The translations under genes and the position numbers were made by a program. A stretch of 64,000 bases of DNA. Source: Gemmatimonadales bacterium. Lineage in GTDB: Bacteria; Gemmatimonadota; Gemmatimonadetes; Gemmatimonadales; GWC2-71-9. The stretch is taken from positions 124,001 through 188,000 of the forward strand of contig JAHBVU010000007.1 of the NCBI GenBank assembly GCA_019637315.1, read 5' to 3'. The notes under the pieces were generated by a model. That model worked only from the letters and a program-made list of their open reading frames with translations, ran no database searches and was not told the DNA's origin. Positions 16,273-25,243 of the stretch are shown here, in pieces. Within the stretch, counting starts at the first letter, position 1; each line of letters opens with the position of its first letter.

Positions 16273-16704
16273 ATGGGACGCATTGTGTTCGCAGCCACGC
16301 TGCTCGGATACGCCCTCGTACCCGTCGCCGCGCTCCTGCTCCTCCGGTCGACCGACCGAGAACTCTCACTGATCCTCCGCGATGCTGGGATCGCGACCAT
16401 CCCGATGATCGCCCTGGCTCTGATTACCTGGCGTCTCGTCTGGCCCCGGTGGAAGCTGGTCGCCAAGGTCGTCGTTCACCCCTTCCTCTATGCCATCCTC
16501 TCGATCTTCCTGGGCGCTTGGAGCATCCTGATTGCCTGGATTCACCAAGGCGTGCTCGGGCTCGGGGGTCATATCTGGTTCAGCCGGAGGCACGGCTTCA
16601 CTTGGTATGCCGTCGAGGATCCGGACCGATACGTCGCCCTGTCCAAGGCCATGGTCAGTCGGCTCGACGGGACCCCGCCCGCCCCCCCTGCCTCGGAGAC
16701 ATGA
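16273..16704 (+). CDS. Hypothetical membrane protein (143 aa)
   Basis: A 143-residue protein with about three to four hydrophobic segments (L-L-G-Y-A-L-V-P-V-A-A-L, I-P-M-I-A-L-A-L-I-T-W, F-L-Y-A-I-L-S-I-F-L-G-A-W) and a soluble Pro-rich end. A GGGGAGG site precedes the ATG. It follows the dehydratase by 28 bases and probably belongs to the same transcript. No family is recognised. Confidence 0.7.
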   Translation: MGRIVFAATLLGYALVPVAALLLLRSTDRELSLILRDAGIATIPMIALALITWRLVWPRWKLVAKVVVHPFLYAILSIFLGAWSILIAWIHQGVLGLGGHIWFSRRHGFTWYAVEDPDRYVALSKAMVSRLDGTPPAPPASET

Positions 16705-16834
16705 AGACGACCTCATAATCGCTCAACATCCACTTCACGCCCCCCCAGAGAACTTCCCAGCGCCAACATCGCTATCCGCCCGAGAACCGACGGCGGGCCG
16801 GTGCGACCACCGGCGGACCTGCGCGGTCCGGCGA

Positions 16835-16846
16835 TCGTGATCACGA
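16835..16846. promoter_or_regulatory. Palindrome ahead of the cbb3 oxidase operon
   Basis: TCGTGATCACGA is a perfect 12-base palindrome 14 bases before the ccoNO start, between the 156-base gap and the AAGGAG ribosome site. It does not fit the usual FNR half-site spacing. It could be a regulator site or chance. Confidence 0.3.
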
Positions 16847-16860
16847 CAAGGAGATCGGGT

Positions 16861-19071
16861 ATGGGCGGATCCGCCGTCGGGACCGCGCCGAGCGAAGGAT
16901 TGCTCGACGAGTTCACCTACGATGATGCCATCGTCCGGAAGTTTCTCATTGCGACTGTGGTGTGGGGTTTGATCGGCATGCTGGCCGGATTGCTGGTGGC
17001 GCTCCAGATGGCCAATCCGGCTTTCAATCTGGGCATCGAGTGGACCTCGTTCGGTCGACTCCGGCCCCTGCACACCAACGCGGTCATCTTCGCTTTCGGC
17101 GGCAACGCCTTCTTTACTGGCGCCTACTACTCAACCCAGCGGCTGCTCAAGGCACGCATGTGGTCGGACGGGATGTCCAAGTTCCACTTCTGGGGCTGGC
17201 AAGCCATCATCGTCGCCGCTGCGCTGACGCTGCCGCTGGGTATGACCCAGGCGAAGGAGTATGCGGAGCTGGAGTGGCCGATCGACATCGCGATTGCCGT
17301 CGTCTGGGTCGTCTTTGCCGTCAACTTCCTGATGACGATGATCCGCCGCCGCGAACGCCACCTCTACGTGGCGATCTGGTTTTACATCGCGAGCATCGTC
17401 ACGGTCGCCATCCTGCATATCTTCAACAACCTGTCGATCCCAGCCGGGCTCTTCAAGAGCTACTCGATCTATGCCGGGGTCCAGGATGCCTTCATGCAGT
17501 GGTGGTATGGTCACAATGCCGTCGCATTCTTCCTGACGACACCGTTCCTCGGTCTGATGTACTACTTCATGCCGAAGGCGGCTGAGGGGCCGGTCTTTTC
17601 CTATCGGCTGTCCATTCTCCACTTCTGGTCGCTCGTCTTTCTCTACATTTGGGCTGGTCCGCACCATCTGCACTACACCGCGCTGCCTGAATGGGCATCG
17701 ACGCTGGGCATGCTCTTTTCCGTGATGCTTTGGGCTCCGAGCTGGGGCGGCATGATCAACGGCCTGCTCACGCTGCGCGGTGCCTGGCACAAGGTGATCG
17801 ACGACCCGATCCTCAAGTTCTTCGTAGTCGGCATCACCGCGTACGGCATGAGCACCTTCGAGGGCCCGATGCTCTCGATCAAGAGCGTCAACGCCCTGGC
17901 TCACTACACCGACTGGATCATCGCCCACGTTCATACCGGCGCTCTGGGCTGGAATGGCTTCATCACGTTCGGCATGATCTACTGGCTCCTGCCGCGCCTG
18001 TTCCAGGCCCCGCTGCATTCGAAGAAGCTCGCGGAGGTCCATTTCTGGATCGGCACGCTGGGCATCATCCTCTATGTACTTGCGATCTACTCGGCCGGCG
18101 TGACACAGGGCCTGATGTGGCGCGCCTTCGACGACACCGGCCGCCTGACCTACCCCGACTTCGTCGAGACGGTGGTCCGCCTGCTGCCGATGTACTGGGT
18201 TCGCGTTGCGGGCGGCTCGCTCTACATCATCGGCGTCGTGATCCTGCTGTACAATGTGATCATGACCTGGCGGAATCGGCCCGCCCGGTATGAGGAACCT
18301 GTTGTTCGCGCCGCCCCGCTGACGCCGGCGTACTCGGCTCCTGCGGCAACACCGGTCACCGGCGGCCTGCTGGCCCGGTTCCGGTCGATGGCATTCCATC
18401 GCCGGTGGGAACGGATGCCGGTCCTCTTTACCGTGCTCACGACGCTGGCGGTGATCATTGCGTCACTGTTCGAGATCCTGCCGACCTTCCTGATCCGGTC
18501 GAACGTCCCGACCATCGCGTCGGTCAAACCCTACACGCCACTCGAGCTGTACGGCCGCGACATCTATATCCGCGAGGGATGCTTCAACTGTCATTCACAG
18601 CAGATCAGACCGCTGCGGTACGAGACCGAGCGGTACGGCGAGTACAGTAAGCCGGGCGAATCAGTTTACGAGCATCCGTTCCTGTGGGGTTCGCGACGGA
18701 TCGGACCGGACCTGGCGCGCACCGGCGGCAAGTATCCGAACCTCTGGCACGTTCGGCACTTCGAGAATCCGCAGGAGATCGCGGCCGGGTCGATCATGCC
18801 CCCATATCGCCACTTCAGCACCCGCACGATCGACTGGGACGTGCTTGGTAAGCGGGTCGGAACCATGGCGATGCTCGGTGTGCCCTATGGCGAGGCGGTT
18901 ACCAACGCACAGCCGATGGCCAAGACCCAGGCGGAGGCGATTGCGCGGGACATCGAGGCCGCCGGCGGCCCCAAGGGGCTGGCTGACAAGGAAATGGTGG
19001 CCATCATCGCGTATATGCAGCGTCTCGGTCGTGACATCTCGACCAGCGCCACGACGGCAGGTGCACCGTGA
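16861..19071 (+). CDS. ccoNO: cbb3-type cytochrome c oxidase, fused subunits I and II
   Basis: A 736-residue fusion. Residues about 20-480 are CcoN, the heme-copper catalytic subunit with about 12 membrane segments and conserved histidine regions (R-P-L-H-T-N, W-Y-G-H-N-A-V, G-P-H-H-L-H-Y, A-H-V-H-T-G-A-L-G-W-N-G). A linker leads into a further membrane anchor and the CcoO cytochrome c domain (C574-F-N-C577-H578, then I-R-P-L-R and G-P-D-L-A-R-T-G-G-K-Y). It reduces O2 to water at low oxygen and pumps protons at the inner membrane. An AAGGAG site precedes the ATG. It is the first gene of an eight-gene operon; the stop overlaps the ccoQ start. Confidence 0.96.
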   Translation: MGGSAVGTAPSEGLLDEFTYDDAIVRKFLIATVVWGLIGMLAGLLVALQMANPAFNLGIEWTSFGRLRPLHTNAVIFAFGGNAFFTGAYYSTQRLLKARMWSDGMSKFHFWGWQAIIVAAALTLPLGMTQAKEYAELEWPIDIAIAVVWVVFAVNFLMTMIRRRERHLYVAIWFYIASIVTVAILHIFNNLSIPAGLFKSYSIYAGVQDAFMQWWYGHNAVAFFLTTPFLGLMYYFMPKAAEGPVFSYRLSILHFWSLVFLYIWAGPHHLHYTALPEWASTLGMLFSVMLWAPSWGGMINGLLTLRGAWHKVIDDPILKFFVVGITAYGMSTFEGPMLSIKSVNALAHYTDWIIAHVHTGALGWNGFITFGMIYWLLPRLFQAPLHSKKLAEVHFWIGTLGIILYVLAIYSAGVTQGLMWRAFDDTGRLTYPDFVETVVRLLPMYWVRVAGGSLYIIGVVILLYNVIMTWRNRPARYEEPVVRAAPLTPAYSAPAATPVTGGLLARFRSMAFHRRWERMPVLFTVLTTLAVIIASLFEILPTFLIRSNVPTIASVKPYTPLELYGRDIYIREGCFNCHSQQIRPLRYETERYGEYSKPGESVYEHPFLWGSRRIGPDLARTGGKYPNLWHVRHFENPQEIAAGSIMPPYRHFSTRTIDWDVLGKRVGTMAMLGVPYGEAVTNAQPMAKTQAEAIARDIEAAGGPKGLADKEMVAIIAYMQRLGRDISTSATTAGAP

Positions 19072-19283
19072 AGCTCTCCGACATCATGGGCAACGCCGGT
19101 CTCTCGGCCTATGCCCAGGTAGCACTGGTGTTCTTTCTGATCGCCTTCGTGCTGATCGTCTGGTGGGTTTTTCGTCCCGCTTCCCGCTCACGCTGGGAAG
19201 CGGACAAGAGGATTCCGCTCGAGGACGGTCAGAACGGTACCGTTCCGGACAACACGACACCGAACCATTCCAAGACCCGGTGA
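19068..19283 (+). CDS. ccoQ: CcoQ-like small subunit of cbb3 oxidase
   Basis: 71 residues with one membrane helix (V-A-L-V-F-F-L-I-A-F-V-L-I-V-W-W-V-F) followed by R-P-A-S-R-S-R-W-E-A-D, the arrangement seen in CcoQ/FixQ. It stabilises the oxidase complex. The GTG start overlaps the ccoNO stop, and ccoP begins 7 bases after its stop. Confidence 0.85.
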   Translation: MKLSDIMGNAGLSAYAQVALVFFLIAFVLIVWWVFRPASRSRWEADKRIPLEDGQNGTVPDNTTPNHSKTR

Positions 19284-19290
19284 GGCACGG

Positions 19291-19845
19291 ATGAGCGAAA
19301 AGGATCGGCTGGTCGAGCACGAGTACGACGGCATTCAGGAGTATGACAACCCGATGCCACGGTGGTGGGTCATCATCTTCTGGGCCACCATCATCTACTC
19401 GATCGTCTATGCCCTCAACATCGGCGGCATCGGCAGTGGCAAGGGTCGCGTCGCAGAATACGAGGCTGACATGGCAGCCTGGCGCGAGGCTCACCCGCAG
19501 GGCGCAGGCCCGGCCGATCCGGCGGCACTCCTCGCGTTGGCAGAAGATCCCGCCGCGAAAGCGGAGGGAGGTGCGATCTACCAGCGCTACTGCGCCGCAT
19601 GCCACGTCGCCGACGGCGGCGGCCTGATCGGACCGAACCTGACCGATGATTACTGGCTGCACGGAGGCAGTATCGATAGTGTCCACGCCGTCATCGTCGA
19701 TGGCGTGCTGGCCAAAGGCATGCCACCCTGGGGCAAGACACTGACACCTGCGCAGATCGATCAGGTGACCGCGTACACCTGGTCCCTGCGCGGTACCACG
19801 CCCAAACAGGCCAAGGCGCCTCAGGGCGTGCTCGTTCCCAGGTGA
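19291..19845 (+). CDS. ccoP: Monoheme CcoP-like cytochrome c subunit of cbb3 oxidase
   Basis: 184 residues: N-terminal Y-D-N-P-M-P-R-W-W-V-I-I-F-W, which is the CcoP signature, one membrane helix, then a single cytochrome c domain with C101-A-A-C104-H105 and a distal methionine region (G-M-P-P-W-G-K). Classical CcoP is about 300 residues with two heme c groups; only one heme motif is present here. The subunit passes electrons from soluble cytochrome c to CcoO. Its stop overlaps the ccoG GTG. Confidence 0.92.
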   Translation: MSEKDRLVEHEYDGIQEYDNPMPRWWVIIFWATIIYSIVYALNIGGIGSGKGRVAEYEADMAAWREAHPQGAGPADPAALLALAEDPAAKAEGGAIYQRYCAACHVADGGGLIGPNLTDDYWLHGGSIDSVHAVIVDGVLAKGMPPWGKTLTPAQIDQVTAYTWSLRGTTPKQAKAPQGVLVPR

Positions 19846-21248
19846 GCACCAACGCCCCCGCACCCGCCGGCCGCGTTCTCCCGACTCTCAACGAAGACGG
19901 GACGCGCAACTGGCTGCGGCCAAAACCCTCTACGGGGCGCTGGTGGCACCGGCGGCGCGCGGTGGCTTATCTGCTGATGACGGCCTTCATCGCGATCCCG
20001 CACATCAAGATCAACGGGAAGCCCGCCATTCTTCTCGACGCACCTCGCCGCGAGTTTACTCTCTTCGGCACCACGTTCCTGCCAACGGACACGGTGCTGT
20101 TGATGCTCCTGCTCGCGACCCTGGTGATTGCCGTGTTTCTTTTCTCGGCGCTGTTCGGACGAGTCTGGTGCGGCTGGGGCTGTCCGCAGACCATCTACCT
20201 CGAGTACCTGTACCGCCCCATCGAGCGCCTGGTCGAAGGGGGCCGCAGCGGCTCCCTTCGACTTGATCGGAATCACGGGCACTTCCACCCGCGAAGACTG
20301 CTCAAGTACGCGATCTACCTCGCGCTTTCCCTACTGCTGGCGCATACCTTCCTGGCGTACTTCGTAGGGGTCGACGCGCTGGCCCAGTGGGTCCGGCTGT
20401 CGCCGCGTGAGCATCCCGTCCCCTTTCTGGTCATGGCGGTGACGACCGGTCTCGTCTTCACCGACTTCACCTGGTTCCGCGAACAGACCTGTCTGATCGC
20501 CTGTCCCTACGGTCGCTGGCAGTCCGCGCTGCTCGATCGGCAATCGCTGGTCGTCGCCTATGACTACAATCGCGGCGAGCCGCGAAGCCGCGGTAAGGTG
20601 CGCCCAGAGGGGGCAGGCGACTGCATCGACTGCGTAGCATGTGTCACCACCTGTCCCACCGGCATCGATATCCGTAACGGACTCCAGATGGAGTGCGTCC
20701 ACTGCACCCAATGCATCGATGCCTGTGACAGCATCATGGCCCAGGTCGGGAAGCCGCCCGGCCTGATCAGATATGCCACGCAGGATGCCCTCGCAGGCAA
20801 GCCCGGGAAACGGCTCCGTCCCCGCGTCGTCATCTACCCGTTGCTGCTGCTCATGTTCCTCGGCGCCTTCATCGCTGTGCTGGGCACCAGGTCGAGCGCC
20901 GACATCACGCTTCTGCGCAGCACCGGCGAGCCATTCCAGCTGGAGGCCGATGGAAGCGTTGCCAATCAGATCCGGATTCGAATTGCCAATCGCAGTGCCC
21001 AGGTCCGCACGTACACCATTGCTATCGACGGCGCGGAGGTTGGAACCGTCATCACACCGGAAAGCCCCCTGAGCATCGAGCCCAACAAGCTGCGAACCAC
21101 CAGCGCCTTCATCCTGCTGCCGCGTACCGCCTTCAGCGGCGGGCGGCGGGATGTGACGGTCCGGATCAGTGACGACCAGGGACTCGACGAGCGGATCCCC
21201 TTCAACCTGCTCGGTCCGACCGACTCCATCGGAGGCACCAATCCATGA
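19842..21248 (+). CDS. ccoG: CcoG: cbb3 assembly iron-sulfur protein
   Basis: 468 residues. Several membrane helices with V-W-C-G-W-G-C-P-Q are followed by two ferredoxin-type clusters (C-I-D-C-V-A-C-V-T-T-C-P and C-V-H-C-T-Q-C-I-D-A-C), then an Ig-like C-terminal domain. CcoG/RdxA/FixG proteins are linked to reduction of copper for insertion into cbb3 oxidase. The GTG overlaps the ccoP stop and the end overlaps ccoH by ATGA. Confidence 0.94.
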   Translation: MSTNAPAPAGRVLPTLNEDGTRNWLRPKPSTGRWWHRRRAVAYLLMTAFIAIPHIKINGKPAILLDAPRREFTLFGTTFLPTDTVLLMLLLATLVIAVFLFSALFGRVWCGWGCPQTIYLEYLYRPIERLVEGGRSGSLRLDRNHGHFHPRRLLKYAIYLALSLLLAHTFLAYFVGVDALAQWVRLSPREHPVPFLVMAVTTGLVFTDFTWFREQTCLIACPYGRWQSALLDRQSLVVAYDYNRGEPRSRGKVRPEGAGDCIDCVACVTTCPTGIDIRNGLQMECVHCTQCIDACDSIMAQVGKPPGLIRYATQDALAGKPGKRLRPRVVIYPLLLLMFLGAFIAVLGTRSSADITLLRSTGEPFQLEADGSVANQIRIRIANRSAQVRTYTIAIDGAEVGTVITPESPLSIEPNKLRTTSAFILLPRTAFSGGRRDVTVRISDDQGLDERIPFNLLGPTDSIGGTNP

Positions 21249-21808
21249 GCCGTCTGTTCCGCAAAGACCGAATCTGGCCTGCCGCCATCACCCTCGTCCT
21301 GTTGGGCAATGTTGCCCTGGGCATCACCTTGATGCGCGTCGCCTCGGCTGATCCGCACTTTGCCGTCGAGCCGGACTACTACCGGCGCGCGGTAGGGTGG
21401 GATACCACTCAGGCGCAGGTTCGCCGCTCAGCTGAACTCGGCTGGCGTGTCCATCCGACGCTGGCGCCCGTGTCCGGCGACTCCACCCCCCTGATCATCC
21501 TGCTCACCGACCGTGACGGCGCACCGCTCGATGCCGCCACGATCGATGTCGTGGCCCGGCCGATTGCCCATGCCAACCGAAGCGTGACCAGTACGCCGAC
21601 CCCGCAAGGCGATGGCAGGTACACCACGACCATGGCCATCGATCAGCCCGGCCTCTGGGAGGTCGTCGTCACGGTGGACCGCGCGGGCGAGCGACTGGTC
21701 GCCCCGCTGCGCATCGACGCCAGCTACGATGCAGTCGGCACCCTGGTGACCCGACGCCCCGGTGAGCCTGATCCGGCGCGTGTCGCAGCCGGGCTTCGAC
21801 GAGAGTAG
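21245..21808 (+). CDS. ccoH: CcoH/FixH family cbb3 assembly protein
   Basis: 187 residues: one N-terminal membrane helix (I-T-L-V-L-L-G-N-V-A-L-G-I-T-L), the FixH signature P-D-Y-Y-R-R-A-V-G-W-D, then a periplasmic beta-rich domain ending P-G-L-W-E-V-V-V-T-V. FixH is needed for a stable cbb3 complex. It is coupled to ccoG and followed after 3 bases by the UreH-like gene. Confidence 0.85.
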   Translation: MSRLFRKDRIWPAAITLVLLGNVALGITLMRVASADPHFAVEPDYYRRAVGWDTTQAQVRRSAELGWRVHPTLAPVSGDSTPLIILLTDRDGAPLDAATIDVVARPIAHANRSVTSTPTPQGDGRYTTTMAIDQPGLWEVVVTVDRAGERLVAPLRIDASYDAVGTLVTRRPGEPDPARVAAGLRRE

Positions 21809-21811
21809 CCA

Positions 21812-22534
21812 ATGAACACGCTCGCCCCTGCCGTGCTGGGAGCCTCGCTGCTCGGCAGCGTGCACTGCGCCGCGATGTGCGGGGCGTTCACCTGTCTGTA
21901 CGCCGATCCCGACCCGCAGGGTGGTCGCGGACGAGCGGCGCGGCGCCATCATCTCGCCTACAACCTCGGGCGGCTGGCCTCGTATCTCCTGCTCGGCATC
22001 TCGGCCGGCGTCGCGGGTGCCTGGCTCGGCCCAGCGGCGGCGCTGGCAACCGGCCTCCTCCTGGTCAGCTGGGGCATTCACGCCCTGCTTCGCGCCAAGG
22101 GCGTGCGACTCGGCGCACCACAGGTTCCTGGCTTCTGGCAGCGCGCCATGGGCACGGTGCTGCTCCGGTTTCGCGATCGCGCGCCAGCAGTCCGTGCGGC
22201 CACGACCGGGCTCGCGACAACCCTGATGCCGTGCGGCTGGATGTGGGCCTTCGTCGCCGTAGCTGCGGGAACCGGATCGGCGCTGTCCGCTGCCGCTGTG
22301 ATGAGCCTGTTCTGGGTCGGCACCCTCCCGATGATGCTCACTGTCGGCGCGGCAGCCCAGCGGCTGACCGGGCGGTTTCGCACCCGGCTGCCGCTGGTGA
22401 GCGCCGTCGTCATCATCGTGCTCGGGCTGGCATCGATCGCGCTGCACCTGGGTGTTCTGCCAGGCGGCAATGCCCTGCACCGTCTGCTGCCGGCGGTGCC
22501 CGGCTTCGAAGCGGCTCATCATCATGGCCCGTGA
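21812..22534 (+). CDS. UreH-like/TauE-SafE family membrane protein in the cbb3 operon
   Basis: 240 residues, about six membrane helices, with the family motif G-S-V-H-C-A-A-M-C-G in the first helix and T-T-L-M-P-C-G-W-M in the fourth. The conserved Cys/Met/His set and the position between ccoH and the copper ATPase suggest a role in copper handling for the oxidase, as proposed for such proteins in other cbb3 clusters. The C-terminus is His-rich (A-A-H-H-H-G-P). It overlaps ccoI by 11 bases. Confidence 0.88.
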   Translation: MNTLAPAVLGASLLGSVHCAAMCGAFTCLYADPDPQGGRGRAARRHHLAYNLGRLASYLLLGISAGVAGAWLGPAAALATGLLLVSWGIHALLRAKGVRLGAPQVPGFWQRAMGTVLLRFRDRAPAVRAATTGLATTLMPCGWMWAFVAVAAGTGSALSAAAVMSLFWVGTLPMMLTVGAAAQRLTGRFRTRLPLVSAVVIIVLGLASIALHLGVLPGGNALHRLLPAVPGFEAAHHHGP

Positions 22535-25004
22535 CGTGACGGCGACCATCGGAACGCCCTGTGCGCATTGCGGCCTCGCCGTTCCCCTGGATGCGAGCCG
22601 GGCAGATGGCAGTCCGTCGTTCTGTTGCGCCGGCTGCGCAACTGCCTGGGATATTCTCCACGCCGGCGGGTTGGAACGGTACTACGAACTCGGCGAGCGG
22701 CGCGGTATGGCCGTGGCCAGCAGCGGACGGAACTACGCCGAGTTCGACCACCCTGCCTTCGAGGAGCTGTACGTGCGCCACGATGCCGACGGCACCGCCA
22801 GCGCAGAGCTCTACCTGGAGGGCGTGCACTGCGCCAGCTGCGTCTGGCTGGTCGAGCGGGTACCATTGCTCGTGCCGGGAACGTTGAGCGTCGAGCTGGA
22901 CGTGCGCCGGGCGCTGGCACAGGTGCGCTGGTCGCCGGCGCAGGCACCTCTTTCGACCATTGCGCAGACACTCGACCGGCTCGGCTACCCGCCCCATCCG
23001 TTCCGCGGCGTTGCCCGCGAAGCCATGCGTCGGCGCGAGGATCGGGCTGCGCTGGTTCGGATCGGCGTGGCTGGCGCCATTGCCGGTAACGTGATGCTTC
23101 CGGCGCTGGCGCTGTACTCAGGAGAGTTCCACGGGATGGAGGAGGCCTATCTCGGGCTGTTCCGGTGGGTCTCGCTGCTGCTCACAATTCCCGCGTTTCT
23201 CTTTCCGGGCCGAGTCTTCTTTACTGGCGCGATAGCGGCATTGCGCACCAAGTCGCTGCACATGGATTTGCCGATTGCCATCGCCCTGGCGGCAGGTTTC
23301 ATTCGCGGAGCAATCAACACCATCACCGACAGCGGGCCAATCTACTTCGATGGCCTGACCATCCTGATCTTCCTGCTGCTGGCGGGGCGATACCTGCAGC
23401 AACGCGGCCAGCGTGCAGCAACCGATGCCTCCGAGCTGCTCTTCTCGCTGGCACCGGGTGCCGCACGCGTCGTTGCGGCCGACGGCACCGAGCAGGAGCT
23501 GCCGGCGGTTGCCTTGCTCCCGGACATGGAGATCCTGGTGCGCGCCGGCGAAACCTTTCCCGCCGACGGACTCGTTTCATCGGGCACTACCACCGTCAAC
23601 GCTGCACTGCTGACGGGCGAATCGGAGCCGATCCGGACCGGGCAGGGCGACCGCGTCTACGCCGGCACGCTCAATGTCGGAGCCCCGGTTCGCGTTCGCG
23701 TCGAGGCAGCCGGCAGCGGCTCGCGACTCGCCCGGCTGCTCCGCCAGGTCGAGGAAAGCGCGGCACGTCGCGCCCCGGTAATCGCGTTTGCCAATCGACT
23801 CTCGGGCATCTTCGTCGCCGTGATCCTGACGCTCGCAACGATCACGTTCCTGATCTGGCTGCCACGGGATTCGGCCGCCGCCTGGGACTATGCCATTGCG
23901 CTGCTCATCGTGACCTGTCCCTGCGCACTGGCCCTCGCGACGCCGCTGGCCGTCACCGTCGCGGTTGGGCGCGCAGCCGGTCGGGGCATCTACATCAAGG
24001 GCGGCGATGCGCTGGAGCAACTCTCGACTCCAGGCGAGCTGATTCTCGACAAGACCGGCACCCTGACCGAAGGGCAGTCGACACTGGTTGAGTGGCACGG
24101 CGACCCGACAGCCCAGGCGTTGGTGCTCGCACTCGAATCCGGCTCCTCCCATCCGCTTGCCGACGGGTTCCGACGCGCTTGGCCCGATGCACCACAGCAC
24201 GAGGCAACTGAGGTCAGGCACGTGACCGGCGGCGGAATCGTCGGTACGGTCGCCGGACGCGAGGTCGTGCTGGGCTCGCCCGCCTTCGTCGGTCGCTACG
24301 CTGAGGACGGTGAACGCTGGCTGACCCGGCTGACCCAGCCGACCCTGACGCCGGTGCTCGTCGCCGTCGATGGCCGCGTGATCGCCATCGCCGGCCTGGG
24401 TGACCGGATTCGGGCAGACGCCGCGGCGGCGCTGACCGCGCTGCGCGCGCGCGGCTGGCGCACCCTGCTGCTCTCGGGCGACGATGCCCGGGTTGCCAAG
24501 GCCGTCGGCGCCGCACTCGGTTTCGGACCGGACGAGATCATCGGCGCCGCTACACCGGAAATGAAGCAAGCAGTCGTCGAGACGCGGCGGCAAATGGGTG
24601 GACGAACCGTTGTTATGGTGGGAGACGGCGTCAACGACGCCGCGGCCATTGCCGCCGCCGACGTCGGCATCGGTGTACACGGAGGTGCGGAGGCATCGCT
24701 GTCGAGCGCTGATGCGTACCTGACCACGCCGGGACTCACACCGCTGGTCGAGCTGGCCGATGGCAGCGCCCGCACCATGCGTGTGATCAAGCGGAACATT
24801 GCCTTCGCATTGGGCTACAACGCGCTCGGTGTGCTGTTCGCCATGACCGGGATCCTGTCGCCTCTCGTGGCGGCGATCCTGATGCCGGCTTCGTCCGTCA
24901 CCGTCGTGACCGCCAGCTGGTTCGGACACACCTTCGGCCTGCAGCAGTCGGCCAGCCGGAGCGAGCCACTTCAGGCCTCCTCGAACCTGGCGGAGGCGGC
25001 ATGA
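22524..25004 (+). CDS. ccoI: CcoI: copper-exporting P1B-type ATPase for cbb3 assembly
   Basis: 826 residues. An N-terminal Cys-rich metal-binding segment (C-A-H-C, F-C-C-A-G-C) precedes an HMA domain with G-V-H-C-A-S-C. The membrane part holds the C-P-C ion motif (V-T-C-P-C-A-L-A), and D-K-T-G-T-L-T is the phosphorylation site. T-G-E-S-E and G-D-G-V-N-D-A complete the P-type set. CcoI exports copper to the periplasm for the CcoN active site. I chose the ATG at 22524 inside the end of the previous gene. The stop overlaps ccoS (ATGA). Confidence 0.93.
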   Translation: MARDVTATIGTPCAHCGLAVPLDASRADGSPSFCCAGCATAWDILHAGGLERYYELGERRGMAVASSGRNYAEFDHPAFEELYVRHDADGTASAELYLEGVHCASCVWLVERVPLLVPGTLSVELDVRRALAQVRWSPAQAPLSTIAQTLDRLGYPPHPFRGVAREAMRRREDRAALVRIGVAGAIAGNVMLPALALYSGEFHGMEEAYLGLFRWVSLLLTIPAFLFPGRVFFTGAIAALRTKSLHMDLPIAIALAAGFIRGAINTITDSGPIYFDGLTILIFLLLAGRYLQQRGQRAATDASELLFSLAPGAARVVAADGTEQELPAVALLPDMEILVRAGETFPADGLVSSGTTTVNAALLTGESEPIRTGQGDRVYAGTLNVGAPVRVRVEAAGSGSRLARLLRQVEESAARRAPVIAFANRLSGIFVAVILTLATITFLIWLPRDSAAAWDYAIALLIVTCPCALALATPLAVTVAVGRAAGRGIYIKGGDALEQLSTPGELILDKTGTLTEGQSTLVEWHGDPTAQALVLALESGSSHPLADGFRRAWPDAPQHEATEVRHVTGGGIVGTVAGREVVLGSPAFVGRYAEDGERWLTRLTQPTLTPVLVAVDGRVIAIAGLGDRIRADAAAALTALRARGWRTLLLSGDDARVAKAVGAALGFGPDEIIGAATPEMKQAVVETRRQMGGRTVVMVGDGVNDAAAIAAADVGIGVHGGAEASLSSADAYLTTPGLTPLVELADGSARTMRVIKRNIAFALGYNALGVLFAMTGILSPLVAAILMPASSVTVVTASWFGHTFGLQQSASRSEPLQASSNLAEAA

Positions 25005-25243
25005 GCATCCTGTTCGTGGTGCTTCCTCTGGCCATCATCGTTGCAGGCGCAAGCGTCCTGGCCTACGTCTGGTCCGCACGTGCCGGACAATTCGACGATC
25101 TCGACACCCCGGCGGTGCGGATGCTGTATGACGACGACGTCGGGACGCCCCGGTCGCCATCTCCTCCCAAACGCGCCCCGGACGCACCCCCAGACCGGCA
25201 AGACGCTACCGTGCCGAGTGGCGAACCCGAGCGCGAGGCGTAA
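25001..25243 (+). CDS. ccoS: CcoS: cbb3 oxidase maturation protein
   Basis: 80 residues, with the family hallmark of one N-terminal helix followed by A-Y-V-W-S-A-R-A-G-Q-F-D-D-L-D-T-P-A-V-R-M-L-Y-D-D. The tail is an unusually long Pro-rich, charged extension. CcoS is required for active cbb3 maturation. It is the last gene of the operon; its 3' end overlaps the convergent TetR gene by 38 bases. Confidence 0.92.
   Translation: MSILFVVLPLAIIVAGASVLAYVWSARAGQFDDLDTPAVRMLYDDDVGTPRSPSPPKRAPDAPPDRQDATVPSGEPEREA

Noticed and set aside
16705-16860. FNR/ANR box upstream of the cbb3 operon
   Set aside because: No TTGAT-N4-ATCAA-like site was found; the only palindrome there has different spacing.
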